A stretch of DNA of 64,000 bases from assembly GCF_041860085.1 (NCBI RefSeq), contig NZ_CP124747.1, forward strand, positions 2,418,001 to 2,482,000, given 5' to 3'. The notes below the pieces were generated by a model. That model was not told the DNA's origin. It searched no databases and saw only the letters and a list, made by a program, of their open reading frames with translations. This DNA is from Schlesneria sp. DSM 10557. GTDB lineage: Bacteria > Planctomycetota > Planctomycetia > Planctomycetales > Planctomycetaceae. Shown here in pieces: positions 18,490 to 27,968 of the stretch. Positions within the stretch are counted from its first letter, which is position 1; the number at the start of each line of letters is the position of its first letter. A program made the position numbers and the translations under genes.

Positions 18490-19227
18490 TCAGTTTGGCA
18501 CGAGTGGGTCTTTCGTCTTGAGAATGCCAGAAGTCAGTTGAGTCAGCGAGAATTTCTGCCTCCCTTGTTCGTCGAAATTAATCGGGTCGAGCCATGTGAG
18601 GAACGCCTTCTGAAGGTCAGGCCATTCGGAATCGATCGCGGCAAACCACGCAGTATCGCGGTTTCGTCCTTTCAAGACGGCCGCCTGACGAAAGGTCCCT
18701 TCGTAAGACAGCCCCAACCGTTGCGCAGCACGGCGGGAAGGGCCATTCATCGAATGACATTTCCATTCGTAGCGTCGATATCCCAGTTCAAACGCATACT
18801 TCATCATCTGGTACATCGCATCGGTGGCAGTGGGCCTCCCCTGGAGCAAGGGAGAGAAATTCAGATGGCCCACTTCGATTGACCCGTGGCTGGGATCAAT
18901 CCGCAGATAACTGCAGACACCGACCGCCTTCTCCGTCTGCTGATCGATAATTGCGAAATAGAGTGGGTCCGCTGTCGATGCGGACTGTGTCAACCAGAGG
19001 ATGTATTCGTCATAGGTTGGAAAGGGGCCGTATGGCAGATACGTCCAGTTTCGCCCCTCAGCATCGAGTGAATTTGCCTGGTACAGATCACCCCCGTGCT
19101 TCGCTGAATCCAGCGGTTCCAAGCGGCTGAACCGGCCCTGTATGGCGACTCGCTGGGGCAGGGGGCGGGGACACCAGTGGGGGACCTCGTCTCCTACGGG
19201 CTGTCCGAATTGATTTACAGCAGGCAT
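18490..19227 (-). CDS. GNAT-family N-acetyltransferase
   Basis: 245 residues starting MPAVNQFGQPVGDEV. The fold is recognisable from SRLEPLDSAKHGGDLYQA (strand 1), YFAIIDQQTEKAVGVCSYLRID, GSIEVGHLNFSPLLQGRPTA (acetyl-CoA loop), then EWKCHSMNGPSRRAAQRLGL and YEGTFRQAAVLKGRNRDTAW. This matches the RimJ/RimL-type group that acetylates protein or peptide N-termini, including homologues of about 230 residues in proteobacteria. The true substrate cannot be assigned. It is transcribed toward the PQQ-propeller gene with a 276-bp gap. Confidence 0.85.
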   Translation of the reverse strand: MPAVNQFGQPVGDEVPHWCPRPLPQRVAIQGRFSRLEPLDSAKHGGDLYQANSLDAEGRNWTYLPYGPFPTYDEYILWLTQSASTADPLYFAIIDQQTEKAVGVCSYLRIDPSHGSIEVGHLNFSPLLQGRPTATDAMYQMMKYAFELGYRRYEWKCHSMNGPSRRAAQRLGLSYEGTFRQAAVLKGRNRDTAWFAAIDSEWPDLQKAFLTWLDPINFDEQGRQKFSLTQLTSGILKTKDPLVPN

Positions 19228-19494
19228 CGAATCACTTTCTCGGCCAAATTTCCATCAGGGGAATCGATCAATGCAGAGGTACTCCAGCGGTTGCTGGAGA
19301 GACCATCGCTCCGGCGGTAGTCTAGACGAAACTGCGTGAATGTGAGGTCACTTCTCCCCGCAACAGGCGAGAAGGAGATACAATAGAAACAGTTCCTCTC
19401 TTTCTACGAGAGGCCGCTATCAGACAGACTCGCGCAAGAACCCTTCACCGAGTATGGATTGCGTTCCATTCATTTTAAACTCAGGAGATCTGGC

Positions 19495-20958
19495 ATGGCT
19501 TCCACAACAGTCCCGGTACCAAAGATCCGCCAAACGAATATGTTGATCGGTGGGAAGTGGCAGGAGTCCCGCAGCGGCAAGCGGTTTTCCACTCTCAATC
19601 CCGTCAATGAAAGCGTCATCGCGGAAGTTCCTGAAGGTGACGCCGCCGATGTGGACGCCGCTGTAAAGAGCGCCCGTGCCGCCTTCGAATCGGGCCCCTG
19701 GCACAAGATGGACGCACGCGACCGGGGTCGGCTGATGAACAAATTGGCCGATCTCATGGAGAAAAACCTCGAAGAACTCGCCGCACTGGAAACGCTCGAT
19801 AATGGAAAGCCGATCAGCGACTCAAAAGCAGCCGACCTTCCACTGGCCATCGATTGCCTGCGATACTTTGCCGGTTGGGCAGACAAGCTGACAGGGGACA
19901 CGATTCCCATTCGCGGCAATTACTTCTGCTACACACGCCGTGAACCCGTCGGAGTCGCGGGACAGATTATCCCCTGGAATTTCCCCATCCTGATGGCCGC
20001 CTGGAAGTGGGGACCCGCGCTCGCTGCCGGGTGTACCATTGTCATGAAGCCGGCTGAGCAGACCCCGCTGACCTGTCTGCGGATGGCGGAACTGGCTCAA
20101 GAGGCAGGGATTCCCGACGGGGTCATTAACGTCGTAACGGGATTCGGCCAGACCGGTGCAGCCATCGTTAAGCATCCCGGCGTCGACAAAATCGCGTTTA
20201 CCGGACACTACGAAACCGCCCAGAAGATCATGGTGGATGCCGCAGGGACTCTCAAGCGGCTTACGTTCGAACTGGGAGGTAAAAGTCCCAACGTCGTCTT
20301 CGCCGATGCGGATCTTGATGCCGCTGTCGCCGGTGCCGAGTTCGGACTGTTCTTCAACCAGGGTCAGTGCTGTTGCGCCGGCTCTCGCCTGTTCGTTGAG
20401 CAGTCGATTTATGACAAGTTCGTCGAGAAAGTCGTCGCTCGGGCTCGCGCCAGGAAGCTGGGTGATCCATTCGATACTCAGACGACGCAGGGTCCTCAGG
20501 TCGATGCGGACCAGTTTGAGAAAATCATGGGCTACATCGACAAGGGCAAATCGGAAGGGGCACAATGCCTGACGGGGGGGAACAGGTTCGGGGATAAGGG
20601 TTACTTCATTGAACCCACCGTCTTCGCGAACGTCACAGATAACATGGCGATTGCCCGCGATGAAATCTTCGGCCCCGTCCTCAGCATTCTCCCCTTCAAG
20701 GATACGGACGATATCATCGAACGCGCTAACAGTACTTATTACGGCCTCGCTGCGGCTATCTGGACGCGTGATGTCACCAGAGCTCATCAGTTTGCCGCAC
20801 GAGTGAGAGCAGGGACCGTATGGGTCAACTGTTACGATGTCTTCGATGCTGCAGCCCCATTCGGTGGTTTTAAAATGAGCGGTATGGGACGCGAAAATGG
20901 CGAAATCGCTCTCGCCAACTACACCGAATTGAAGACCGTAACGATGAGTTTGTCGTAA
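19495..20958 (+). CDS. NAD(P)-dependent aldehyde dehydrogenase
   Basis: 487 residues from the ATG at 19495, with AGGAGATCTGGC just upstream as a good ribosome site. It has the aldehyde dehydrogenase family layout: [20 protein letters not shown] (cofactor-binding), [16 protein letters not shown], the catalytic Glu in [13 protein letters not shown], and [11 protein letters not shown] with the nucleophilic Cys, identical in pattern to ALDH2-type enzymes. [12 protein letters not shown] is present near the end. One departure is the segment after the Rossmann fold, [14 protein letters not shown], where most enzymes have FTGSTEVG. The substrate aldehyde is unknown; class 1/2 similarity suggests broad specificity. 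Confidence 0.93.
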   Translation: MASTTVPVPKIRQTNMLIGGKWQESRSGKRFSTLNPVNESVIAEVPEGDAADVDAAVKSARAAFESGPWHKMDARDRGRLMNKLADLMEKNLEELAALETLDNGKPISDSKAADLPLAIDCLRYFAGWADKLTGDTIPIRGNYFCYTRREPVGVAGQIIPWNFPILMAAWKWGPALAAGCTIVMKPAEQTPLTCLRMAELAQEAGIPDGVINVVTGFGQTGAAIVKHPGVDKIAFTGHYETAQKIMVDAAGTLKRLTFELGGKSPNVVFADADLDAAVAGAEFGLFFNQGQCCCAGSRLFVEQSIYDKFVEKVVARARARKLGDPFDTQTTQGPQVDADQFEKIMGYIDKGKSEGAQCLTGGNRFGDKGYFIEPTVFANVTDNMAIARDEIFGPVLSILPFKDTDDIIERANSTYYGLAAAIWTRDVTRAHQFAARVRAGTVWVNCYDVFDAAAPFGGFKMSGMGRENGEIALANYTELKTVTMSLS

Positions 20959-20982
20959 TCGTGCAGCTGATTCGGAAGCCAT

Positions 20983-21014
20983 CCCCCTGGTTCCTCTTCA
21001 CGAGGGACAGGGGG
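20983..21014 (+). terminator. Strong hairpin after the aldehyde dehydrogenase gene
   Basis: CCCCCTG (20983-20989) pairs with CAGGGGG (21008-21014), and CCTC with GAGG inside, giving about 13 pairs with one bulged G and one wobble around the loop TTCAC. It begins 25 bp after the stop. The 3' side is GC-rich rather than U-rich, so it may be Rho-assisted or a 3'-end stabiliser. Confidence 0.45.
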
Positions 21015-21166
21015 CGGCCCTCTTGAACATCAGTTCGTCATCGCTCAAAAACTGGGCGAGCAGCAGCATCAAGACCAGATAACGAATTGCAAATTGCGAC
21101 TGCGCTGAGTATTGAGAGTTATCATTCCATTACCGAAGTTAATTCATCTAAGACAGGTCCGGATTG

Positions 21167-23155
21167 ATGACACAGACTCCGGATTTCCAGGACACCTCTG
21201 AATTCCCTCAAGTGATAGAAACTTCCATTGAGGGAACGATGTGTCCGCGTTGTGGACGACATTCCCGGGACGAATCATTCTGTGAACATTGTCAGTTCGA
21301 GCTGCCGCTTCCTACCTCTCCTGGGCAGGAGAATGTTCCCGAAGAGACCTGGGGCCCTGGTTGTTTCAGCGTCAACTGGCCGAACAACCCGGACGGCTCT
21401 TTTCTGATCAGCTCAAACTTGAACGGACTTCGCATTCACGGCATCCGTCCAGAGCTTTGGACCGAACTCGCTGCCGACCTGAAGACGCGCCAGGCCGTGG
21501 TCCTCGAGATCTTACCCCCCATCCATGTACTTGAGACGGGGGGAGGAGCCCTGATCTTCGCCGAGGCCTGGCCAGCGGAACGTTACGCTAGTTCAGACAC
21601 CACCGAAATCACTATCGAGAACCTCGTCACCGAGACACTTGTCTGGTGCAGGAAGCTCGCAACGGCGATGGATGCGTTGCACCAATCAGGACATGTGTGG
21701 CTCGATTTCGACCCGGAGGCAGTGGAATTCCGGGGCAACCACGTCCGCATCACGAATCTGGACTGGCGATTGTTTCCTGCTGGGAAATGTCCCAGTCATC
21801 TGGCCAAAATCTCGAAAAGGTTCTCTCCACCGGAAGTGTGCCAGTTCCGGGATGACCAGGTTGGTCCACAAACAGACGTCTTCCACCTGGCACTTGCTGC
21901 GTATTACCGGTTGGCAGGACTCGAACGACACGGCTTCTCGGACCTTGGACTGGAAGCATTTGGGTTCGACTTCCCCCCCTTGCGAATTTACCGTCCTGAA
22001 CTTCCCACAGGAATCTGGCCTGCGTTGAGTCAGGCATTGTCAAAAAATGCCAGCCAGCGACACGCTTCACCCCTCGAACTGATCCAGCAACTGGAGCGAG
22101 CCGCTGGCGATCATTTGCGGTCACATTATCTCCCATCGGCAGCGCCCCCGACTCCCTCCGAGGAGCGGAACGTGTTACAGCGTCTGTTCGGGCGGAAAAA
22201 ATCGCCCCCCCCCGTCGAGGTGTTCGACCCCATTGTCCCGTCAACCACTCTCGAAATTGGCTGGCAATGTGAAACCGGGCGAGCAAAGTTGTCCGCGGGG
22301 ACCGTCAATCAGGATCAGGCCGTCGTCCATACGATCCCCGTGCATCAAAGCGAAATTCAGCTGTTGATCGTGGCAGATGGAGTGACGCATTCGCGTGTGG
22401 GATCGGGCGAGCGGGCCAGTAAGCTGGGCTGCGACACACTGGTCGCGACTGTCCGCGAACAGATTCTCGGTCTCGCACCTCTGGCCAAGCCCGATTGGAA
22501 CACAATCCTGGAAATCGCCTGTCAATCGGCCAGCCAGGCGATCGTCAACAACGCCCTGTCCATTCCGGACCGTCCGGAAGTTGTGCACGATAATGATCTG
22601 ATGAGCAGCACTGCACTGGTCGCACTGATTGACGGTCGAGATCTCTACCTCGCAAACGTCGGTGACAGTCGAGCGTACCTGATTTCACAGGGGCGAGCCG
22701 AACAATTGACCGTCGATGGTGATGTCGCCACATCGCTATTGAGAGAAGGGGTCCCGCCCGAGCAGGTGCAGGAAATGGGAGCTGCGGGGAAAGCGCTTCG
22801 TTATTGCCTCGGTGCTTGTCGTGAACTGGCCAACGGGCAACTGGTCGCTGACCTGGAACGAGCACGTCCCCAACTCAGTCAATGGCGGATCAAACCGGAT
22901 GAAATTTACGTTCTCTGCTCGGATGGACTTGTGGAAGAGCGAGTCTTCCTCAATCCAGAAGACCTCGTCACGATTGCCGAGGCCAACAGCAGCGGGAGTG
23001 CACAAGCAATCGCGGAAGCGATGGTGGAAAGTGCAAACTCGCGGCAGCGACTTCCCTCTGAAGCCGAGCCCGCAGGCTACGGCGACAACATCACCTGTAT
23101 CGTCATCAGATCGGCTCACGGACCGTCTCAAGTCGTCCTCTCTGGAAAGGGCTAA
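21167..23155 (+). CDS. Zinc-ribbon, pseudokinase and PP2C phosphatase fusion
   Basis: 662 residues from the ATG at 21167 (a TTG sits directly before it). Residues 26-42 are a CxxC-x9-CxxC zinc ribbon. Residues about 70-325 resemble a Ser/Thr kinase, but the catalytic loop reads HVWLDFDPEAVEF and the DFG site reads NLDW, with a recognisable SPPEV in place of APE, so it looks inactive. Residues about 365-655 are a PP2C domain with expected metal-site motifs: NQD, VADGVTHSRVGSGERAS, LYLANVGDSRAYL, VLCSDGL and GDNITCIVI, so the phosphatase is probably active on phospho-Ser/Thr. The VWA gene begins 2 bp after the stop. Confidence 0.88.
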   Translation: MTQTPDFQDTSEFPQVIETSIEGTMCPRCGRHSRDESFCEHCQFELPLPTSPGQENVPEETWGPGCFSVNWPNNPDGSFLISSNLNGLRIHGIRPELWTELAADLKTRQAVVLEILPPIHVLETGGGALIFAEAWPAERYASSDTTEITIENLVTETLVWCRKLATAMDALHQSGHVWLDFDPEAVEFRGNHVRITNLDWRLFPAGKCPSHLAKISKRFSPPEVCQFRDDQVGPQTDVFHLALAAYYRLAGLERHGFSDLGLEAFGFDFPPLRIYRPELPTGIWPALSQALSKNASQRHASPLELIQQLERAAGDHLRSHYLPSAAPPTPSEERNVLQRLFGRKKSPPPVEVFDPIVPSTTLEIGWQCETGRAKLSAGTVNQDQAVVHTIPVHQSEIQLLIVADGVTHSRVGSGERASKLGCDTLVATVREQILGLAPLAKPDWNTILEIACQSASQAIVNNALSIPDRPEVVHDNDLMSSTALVALIDGRDLYLANVGDSRAYLISQGRAEQLTVDGDVATSLLREGVPPEQVQEMGAAGKALRYCLGACRELANGQLVADLERARPQLSQWRIKPDEIYVLCSDGLVEERVFLNPEDLVTIAEANSSGSAQAIAEAMVESANSRQRLPSEAEPAGYGDNITCIVIRSAHGPSQVVLSGKG

Positions 23156-23157
23156 CC

Positions 23158-24576
23158 TTGGCTGAAGAATTCTTGCTGGAATGCCGACTGGATCAGCCCG
23201 CCGTTTTAAGCGGACGTTCCGCTGACGTTTATAGTCTTGTGACAATTAAACCCAACCCGGTCCGCCTGGGGGCGCTGATGGAATCGGGGCAGGGAAGTAG
23301 TCTGCCCGCTCACCTGATCGTGCTGGTTGATGTCAGTGGTTCGATGCTGACGCTCATCGAACCTGATTCCAATGCCAAAGTGGTTGGCAGATCGATGGTC
23401 GAAGGGATCATGATGTCCGAGGTGGAAGCGACCGTTCCATCTCGCCGCGCCGTCGCCGTCAACGTGGTACGACACCTGGTGGAACGGATGGCCCCGATCG
23501 ACCGGATGACGCTCATCGGATTCGACGACCAGCCACACACCCTCGCAAGGGCTCTACCGAAAGGTCCGCAACTTGATGATGCTGTTCGCGAACTGATCGA
23601 TGTCGGGGGCGGAGGAACGTCGCTCTCCAAGGCCTTCGGCGAAGTCCGGAAGATCCTGAGTCGCTCCGGGACGGGAACAGTTTCAGAGACCGAAACTCAG
23701 CGCATCGTTCTCCTGACCGACGGCGAAGACAGTGATCCGGACCTCGCCCTCGGAGAGGCCAAGCAGTTGGGTGAAGATTTTCACCTGCCGATCTGTGCCT
23801 TCGGCACGGGCGATTCACGCGCCGACTTTCTGTTGGAAGTCTGCCGAACCACGCTGGGCGGGTCTTTCGATAACATTCGGAATGAACGTGAGGCGGAGGA
23901 CTGCTTCCAGCGTTTCTTCACCGGTCAGAAGAATATCCTGGCCACGAATGTTTCACTGAAACTATGGCTTTCACCCGAAATCTTTGTGCGAGAACTGTAC
24001 CGTACCAAGCCTGAAGTTTTGTACGTCGGGGATATGCAGCCCGATTCCGGCAATTCCGTGGACATTCCGCTGGAGTACATGGAACGAGGTAAAATCTATG
24101 AACTGTTGTTCCGCAGCACAGTCCCCGCGCGCGATGCCGGTCGGTTTCGACTGGCCAAGGCGACGTTGACCTACGACGTCCCCGGATTGGGAGTTAGTGA
24201 TGGTCGCGTCGAAGCAAACATCGCCGTCGAATCAACCCCCGATGAAAATCGGACACTCATTCGCACCGGCGATGTCCGTCGAGTCATCACACAGGCAGAA
24301 ACACAGCGGCAAGTCCTGTTCCTGCAAGGCAAGCGGGACCTGATCGAACGAGGTCAGGCAACTGCGAAGGATAAGGACGTCGTCGCCAAGCTCCTCGAAG
24401 CACTGATCAAGAAATTTGAAGAGCAGGGGGACCAGGCAAATCTCAACATGTATCGACACATGCAAAGTGAGTTCCAGACGAAGGGCCTCATCACGCAGGA
24501 GATGATGAACAGATCCCTCGCGGCATCCTCCAAAGTCGAAGGAGCCATCGCTCTGCAGGAGGTCGACGACTTCTGA
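23158..24576 (+). CDS. von Willebrand factor A domain protein of the phospho-signalling cluster
   Basis: 472 residues with a TTG start 2 bp after the PP2C stop; GGAAAGGG precedes it. The VWA fold begins near residue 52 with HLIVLVDVSGSM, giving a complete MIDAS D58-x-S60-x-S62. MTLIGFDD supplies the Thr and IVLLTDGEDSDPD the last Asp strand. Residues about 270-390 form a beta-rich segment, and the rest is a charged helical tail, probably coiled coil. No signal peptide or membrane helix is visible, so it is cytoplasmic. VWA proteins paired with PP2C and kinases act as metal-dependent protein adaptors. Its likely partners are the flanking phosphatase and kinase. Confidence 0.88.
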   Translation: MAEEFLLECRLDQPAVLSGRSADVYSLVTIKPNPVRLGALMESGQGSSLPAHLIVLVDVSGSMLTLIEPDSNAKVVGRSMVEGIMMSEVEATVPSRRAVAVNVVRHLVERMAPIDRMTLIGFDDQPHTLARALPKGPQLDDAVRELIDVGGGGTSLSKAFGEVRKILSRSGTGTVSETETQRIVLLTDGEDSDPDLALGEAKQLGEDFHLPICAFGTGDSRADFLLEVCRTTLGGSFDNIRNEREAEDCFQRFFTGQKNILATNVSLKLWLSPEIFVRELYRTKPEVLYVGDMQPDSGNSVDIPLEYMERGKIYELLFRSTVPARDAGRFRLAKATLTYDVPGLGVSDGRVEANIAVESTPDENRTLIRTGDVRRVITQAETQRQVLFLQGKRDLIERGQATAKDKDVVAKLLEALIKKFEEQGDQANLNMYRHMQSEFQTKGLITQEMMNRSLAASSKVEGAIALQEVDDF

Positions 24577-24701
24577 ACCGGAATAGGGCGCTGCGCGTCT
24601 CCATCACCCACAGTCGATCCGTATGGGTGCTACTTAAGTATCGAGTTTTCAATGACCAATCGATCTCGCCCCGCGGAGCACCTCGCCAGCCGAGGTTTCG
24701 C

Positions 24702-26696
24702 TCAGCGGACAACAGGTGTTTGTCTTGAGCGGGTGCGGATCACGATCGTATCCGCTAACCGGTCGCCGAATCGTTGGCGCAGCCTTGAAAAGGCAACCAG
24801 CAAAATCGCAGGAGTCCATGTGAACAGATACAAATTCTCCATCGCCAGCAGAACTTCACGCAAGAGGCTCTTGGCGAATCCACAGGGCCGGAGTGACGTC
24901 TGTACGACTCGCAACCGACAAACCCATTTCCCCGGAGTCAACCCGAACCATCCCTGCATAGCGATATAAAGGAAGCACATGACAAGGAAAGCCAGGAATG
25001 TGATCACAGCAATCCGAAGTGCGACGAGAAGAGTAGGGTGGTCATAGACTCCAATCGCCATCGCTTCAATCGTTGTTCTCCAGTCGAGGTCCCAGGTCCT
25101 CAGAAGAATACAGGGCAGTCCCGCTGTGATTACAAGGAAGACCGTTCCATCAATCCCGCGTGCAATGGCACGTTCCATGACCGAGGCCAGCTCGACAGTA
25201 CGATTGCCGAATTCGTATCTGGCTGTGTCTCGGCGCATGAAGACAGTTGCAAAGCAGGAGAGCATCATCCCAGCAAACGCACTCCAGGCAAGACAGTAGA
25301 ATGTGATCAGGTAACCAGTTTGCCCGTTAGGTTGCAGGGAATAACGAATCGCCGTCTGACTTAGGCCATCCGGCCCTACTGCAAAGACTTCGCCGCGCCG
25401 CGTAGGTGTGGTTGCCGAGAAATACGTGAGCGACCCCTCCTCGTTCTGCCCAAGACACGTAATCAACGCAGAGAATGGAAGCTTCATTCTTGAATATTCC
25501 ATCCAGCGATCATTTTTCAGCGCCAGTGCAACCGCGACAGGATACCCCTTTCTCTTCTCGTCAATCACAACGACGACTGGATCGCCCCCAGCAATCGCTG
25601 GGAACCACAGAGCCCCTGGAGGAATGTCATCCGAAACAAGCAACCACTCATCCGTGACGCCAGCCTCAGAACTCACGTGTTCTTGACATTCCAAAGGCGC
25701 TGGGTCACCCCCGCCCAGCTTGGGTTGATCCAGCGCACCCGTCGAAATTGACTCTTCGAATTGGAATCCTCTGCGATGGAGCAGCCGCCCGGGTAGCCGC
25801 CAGAATAGATGCGCCGTCGAGCCGATCGGAAGCACGCTTAGCAGGCCGTCCTTTGCCGTGCCCCATCCCGGTGGAGGGGCTGGAACCGGCAAGATCAGTG
25901 TTTCATTCAGCGAATTGCGCCAGCGTCGAGTGACGTCAAGCAGGGAAATGACACCTCTCGACGTCCAGAATCCATCGATGAGTTGATAAAGCTCCCGATT
26001 ACCGACGACCGGTGAGTAAAGCGAACTCAGCTTTCCGTCCAGAATGAACTCCTCCGACAAGCTATACTCATACACAAGTCTGTTGCCGGGTAAAGTTGAA
26101 GTCATAGGTCTCTGCTCGGCTTTCGGCATTGCCGACTCTGGTATGAACTCTTCTCCCTCAACGCGGACGATGTCTTGATGCCACATGCCAGCAGAGTCCG
26201 GCCGCGATTTCCCCAGCAACCAGAGATGATGGTCATCCCCTACAACGGTCTGGCTATAGCCGGTATCGTAACTCAGTTCGTCTGAGGTGAATGAAGCACC
26301 CGGGTCGTCGAATTTTCTGGACTTATCTAATGGCACCCACGACACCTCCAAGTAACCACGTTCCGCCGATCCCTGAGTCAGGCGACTACTCGCACGATAA
26401 AGTCGGTTCTTGATCAACTTGGCATCTTGGAATGCGCCCGGAATAACAATCTTGCTGTTAAATCCCAGGAACATCAATCCTGTGTATCCAAACCGTTGGA
26501 AACTTAAAAAGACGCCAACGACCACCATAAGCAACGGCAGTTCGATCCCGACTCCCACGAGCAACAAGATGAACCTCGAGAGAGCACCACGACGCATTAT
26601 CGCACTCACAGGAAACGCAGAAGACCGTTCCAGAACATGAAAAGATGAGGGGACCACGCAATTCCCTTGCAGGAATTTCACGATTTCGGCCTGCAC
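24702..26696 (-). CDS. RDD-family membrane protein with a large beta-rich domain
   Basis: 664 residues on the strand opposite to the cluster around it. One N-terminal membrane helix (FILLLVGVGIELPLLMVVVG, about residues 42-62) is followed by some 380 residues rich in Trp, Tyr and strands (YLEVSWVPLDKS, DDHHLWLLGKSRPDS) without clear homology, perhaps a propeller facing outwards. Another helix lies near 465-490. The C-terminal 160 residues form an RDD domain: VMERAIARGIDGTVFLVITA, then GLTPGKWVCRLRVV and SLLREVLLAMENLYLF. The RDD role is unknown; transport has been proposed. A later ATG at 26597 is possible. It may be a sensor linked to the kinase cluster, but this rests on position only. Confidence 0.75.
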   Translation of the reverse strand: MQAEIVKFLQGNCVVPSSFHVLERSSAFPVSAIMRRGALSRFILLLVGVGIELPLLMVVVGVFLSFQRFGYTGLMFLGFNSKIVIPGAFQDAKLIKNRLYRASSRLTQGSAERGYLEVSWVPLDKSRKFDDPGASFTSDELSYDTGYSQTVVGDDHHLWLLGKSRPDSAGMWHQDIVRVEGEEFIPESAMPKAEQRPMTSTLPGNRLVYEYSLSEEFILDGKLSSLYSPVVGNRELYQLIDGFWTSRGVISLLDVTRRWRNSLNETLILPVPAPPPGWGTAKDGLLSVLPIGSTAHLFWRLPGRLLHRRGFQFEESISTGALDQPKLGGGDPAPLECQEHVSSEAGVTDEWLLVSDDIPPGALWFPAIAGGDPVVVVIDEKRKGYPVAVALALKNDRWMEYSRMKLPFSALITCLGQNEEGSLTYFSATTPTRRGEVFAVGPDGLSQTAIRYSLQPNGQTGYLITFYCLAWSAFAGMMLSCFATVFMRRDTARYEFGNRTVELASVMERAIARGIDGTVFLVITAGLPCILLRTWDLDWRTTIEAMAIGVYDHPTLLVALRIAVITFLAFLVMCFLYIAMQGWFGLTPGKWVCRLRVVQTSLRPCGFAKSLLREVLLAMENLYLFTWTPAILLVAFSRLRQRFGDRLADTIVIRTRSRQTPVVR

Positions 26697-27188
26697 CTCA
26701 GATTATTCTGACTTTTCTAAACCAAGACCACAATCAACGACGCCACGCTTGTTCCAATGGCGTGCTTTCACACAGTATATCTTCACGTCAGACCAACTCT
26801 TATCAAATAGTGAAATATTCTGTCACCGATCACCAATACATTCCAACCTCGCGTCGTTAACCAGTCTCACTTAATTATCAGCCTCTACTCGTCGGAATTG
26901 ATATCTCAAACCTAAAGATAGGCTTGCCAAACAGGGCAAGAGTTCGACAGGGGAAGAAACTCCCGCGCAATGAGTGCCCCTTTCTGAGTAAGGTGATGAG
27001 ACGCCGATGGTCCTGGGAATCAGAAAAATCGGGTGAGTAGCCTTGAGTCTGAATTTGCGACGCGAGGGCGATCGAGTTCCTGACACGATCCGACTTCGGC
27101 ATGATTGAGGATGAGTGCAGTCATCCACTCGATTCTGGTAGACTTCACATATGTACGATTGATGCCGACTTGTTCGCAGGAATTCTCT
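26697..27188. other. Divergent intergenic region inside the phospho-signalling cluster
   Basis: About 490 bp, visibly more AT-rich than the flanking genes, between the diverging RDD and FHA genes. It probably contains both promoters. A minus-strand ORF across 26871-27278 runs into the FHA gene in another frame and is not credible. No hairpin with a T tract was found. Confidence 0.5.
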
Positions 27189-27929
27189 ATGCCGAACTGT
27201 GCTGTATGCGATATCGAACTTCAGCCGCAACAAAAGACCTGCCACGTCTGCGGTTCGGCAACGAGTGATGTTTCTCAATCGGGAGCGTCCCTCACCCCTC
27301 CGTTACCCCTTTCAAGTGCTCCATCACCACTGCCGGAATCTAGCGGTGTCGAGGAGAAAGCCCCATCCGGCGAGCGGGAATGTCCTGCCTGTGGCAACAT
27401 TTTCGATTCACTTTATCAGGACGAGTTCTGTCCGTGTGGGACAGAACTACGCCCCCGTGTAACGCTCGGCAGAGAAGGGGCTCCGACGGATTCCATCAGC
27501 CCCGAGTCTCTTCTTCCGCCAGTGCCACTATCGCCCCCTGTTGAACCTGCCGGCCCCAGTCGCCCCGCTGCGGGAACGGTCTGTATTGTTGTTTACTCGG
27601 ACGCCAAACCTCGACAGCCGATCCGCTACGTTCCAATCGTCAAGGATGTTGTTCTGATTGGTCGGGAAGACCCGGTCCGGGGTGATTTCCCTGATCTTGA
27701 TCTGGCATCGCTGCTTGATCCGGCAGCCGCGAAGAAAGTTTCACGACGTCATGCAGAACTGCTGCGTGCTCGCGATTCTCAATCGTTTTCACTCAGACCG
27801 CTGCCCGGCAATACGGGGACGCAAGTCGGCAAGGAACTCGCATCCCCCGGCCAGCATTATCCGCTCACCGATGGCACTCCGATCGTCCTGGGTGGTGTGG
27901 TGTGGATGAAGTTTGAAACGATCAAGTGA
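27189..27929 (+). CDS. Double zinc-ribbon and FHA domain protein
   Basis: 246 residues from the ATG at 27189; the longer frame starting at 27105 adds unrelated residues. Two zinc ribbons come first: C4/C7/C18/C21 (MPNCAVC...CHVC) and C65/C68 with a second pair in FCPCG near residue 80. A Pro/Ser linker follows. The last 110 residues are an FHA domain with GREDP near the first loop, KVSRRHAEL with the phosphothreonine-contacting Ser/Arg/His, and PLPGNTGTQVGKE with the Asn loop. FHA domains bind phosphothreonine peptides, so this is a plausible reader of the kinase whose gene begins 39 bp later. Confidence 0.88.
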   Translation: MPNCAVCDIELQPQQKTCHVCGSATSDVSQSGASLTPPLPLSSAPSPLPESSGVEEKAPSGERECPACGNIFDSLYQDEFCPCGTELRPRVTLGREGAPTDSISPESLLPPVPLSPPVEPAGPSRPAAGTVCIVVYSDAKPRQPIRYVPIVKDVVLIGREDPVRGDFPDLDLASLLDPAAAKKVSRRHAELLRARDSQSFSLRPLPGNTGTQVGKELASPGQHYPLTDGTPIVLGGVVWMKFETIK

Positions 27930-27968
27930 TCTTCCTGGCAGCTCATCTTTGTTGGCCGGTTCCGTGAC

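Noticed and set aside
26871-27278. 135-residue minus-strand frame
   Set aside because: Overlaps the start of the FHA gene in a wrong frame, Arg/Ser/Cys-rich without pattern.
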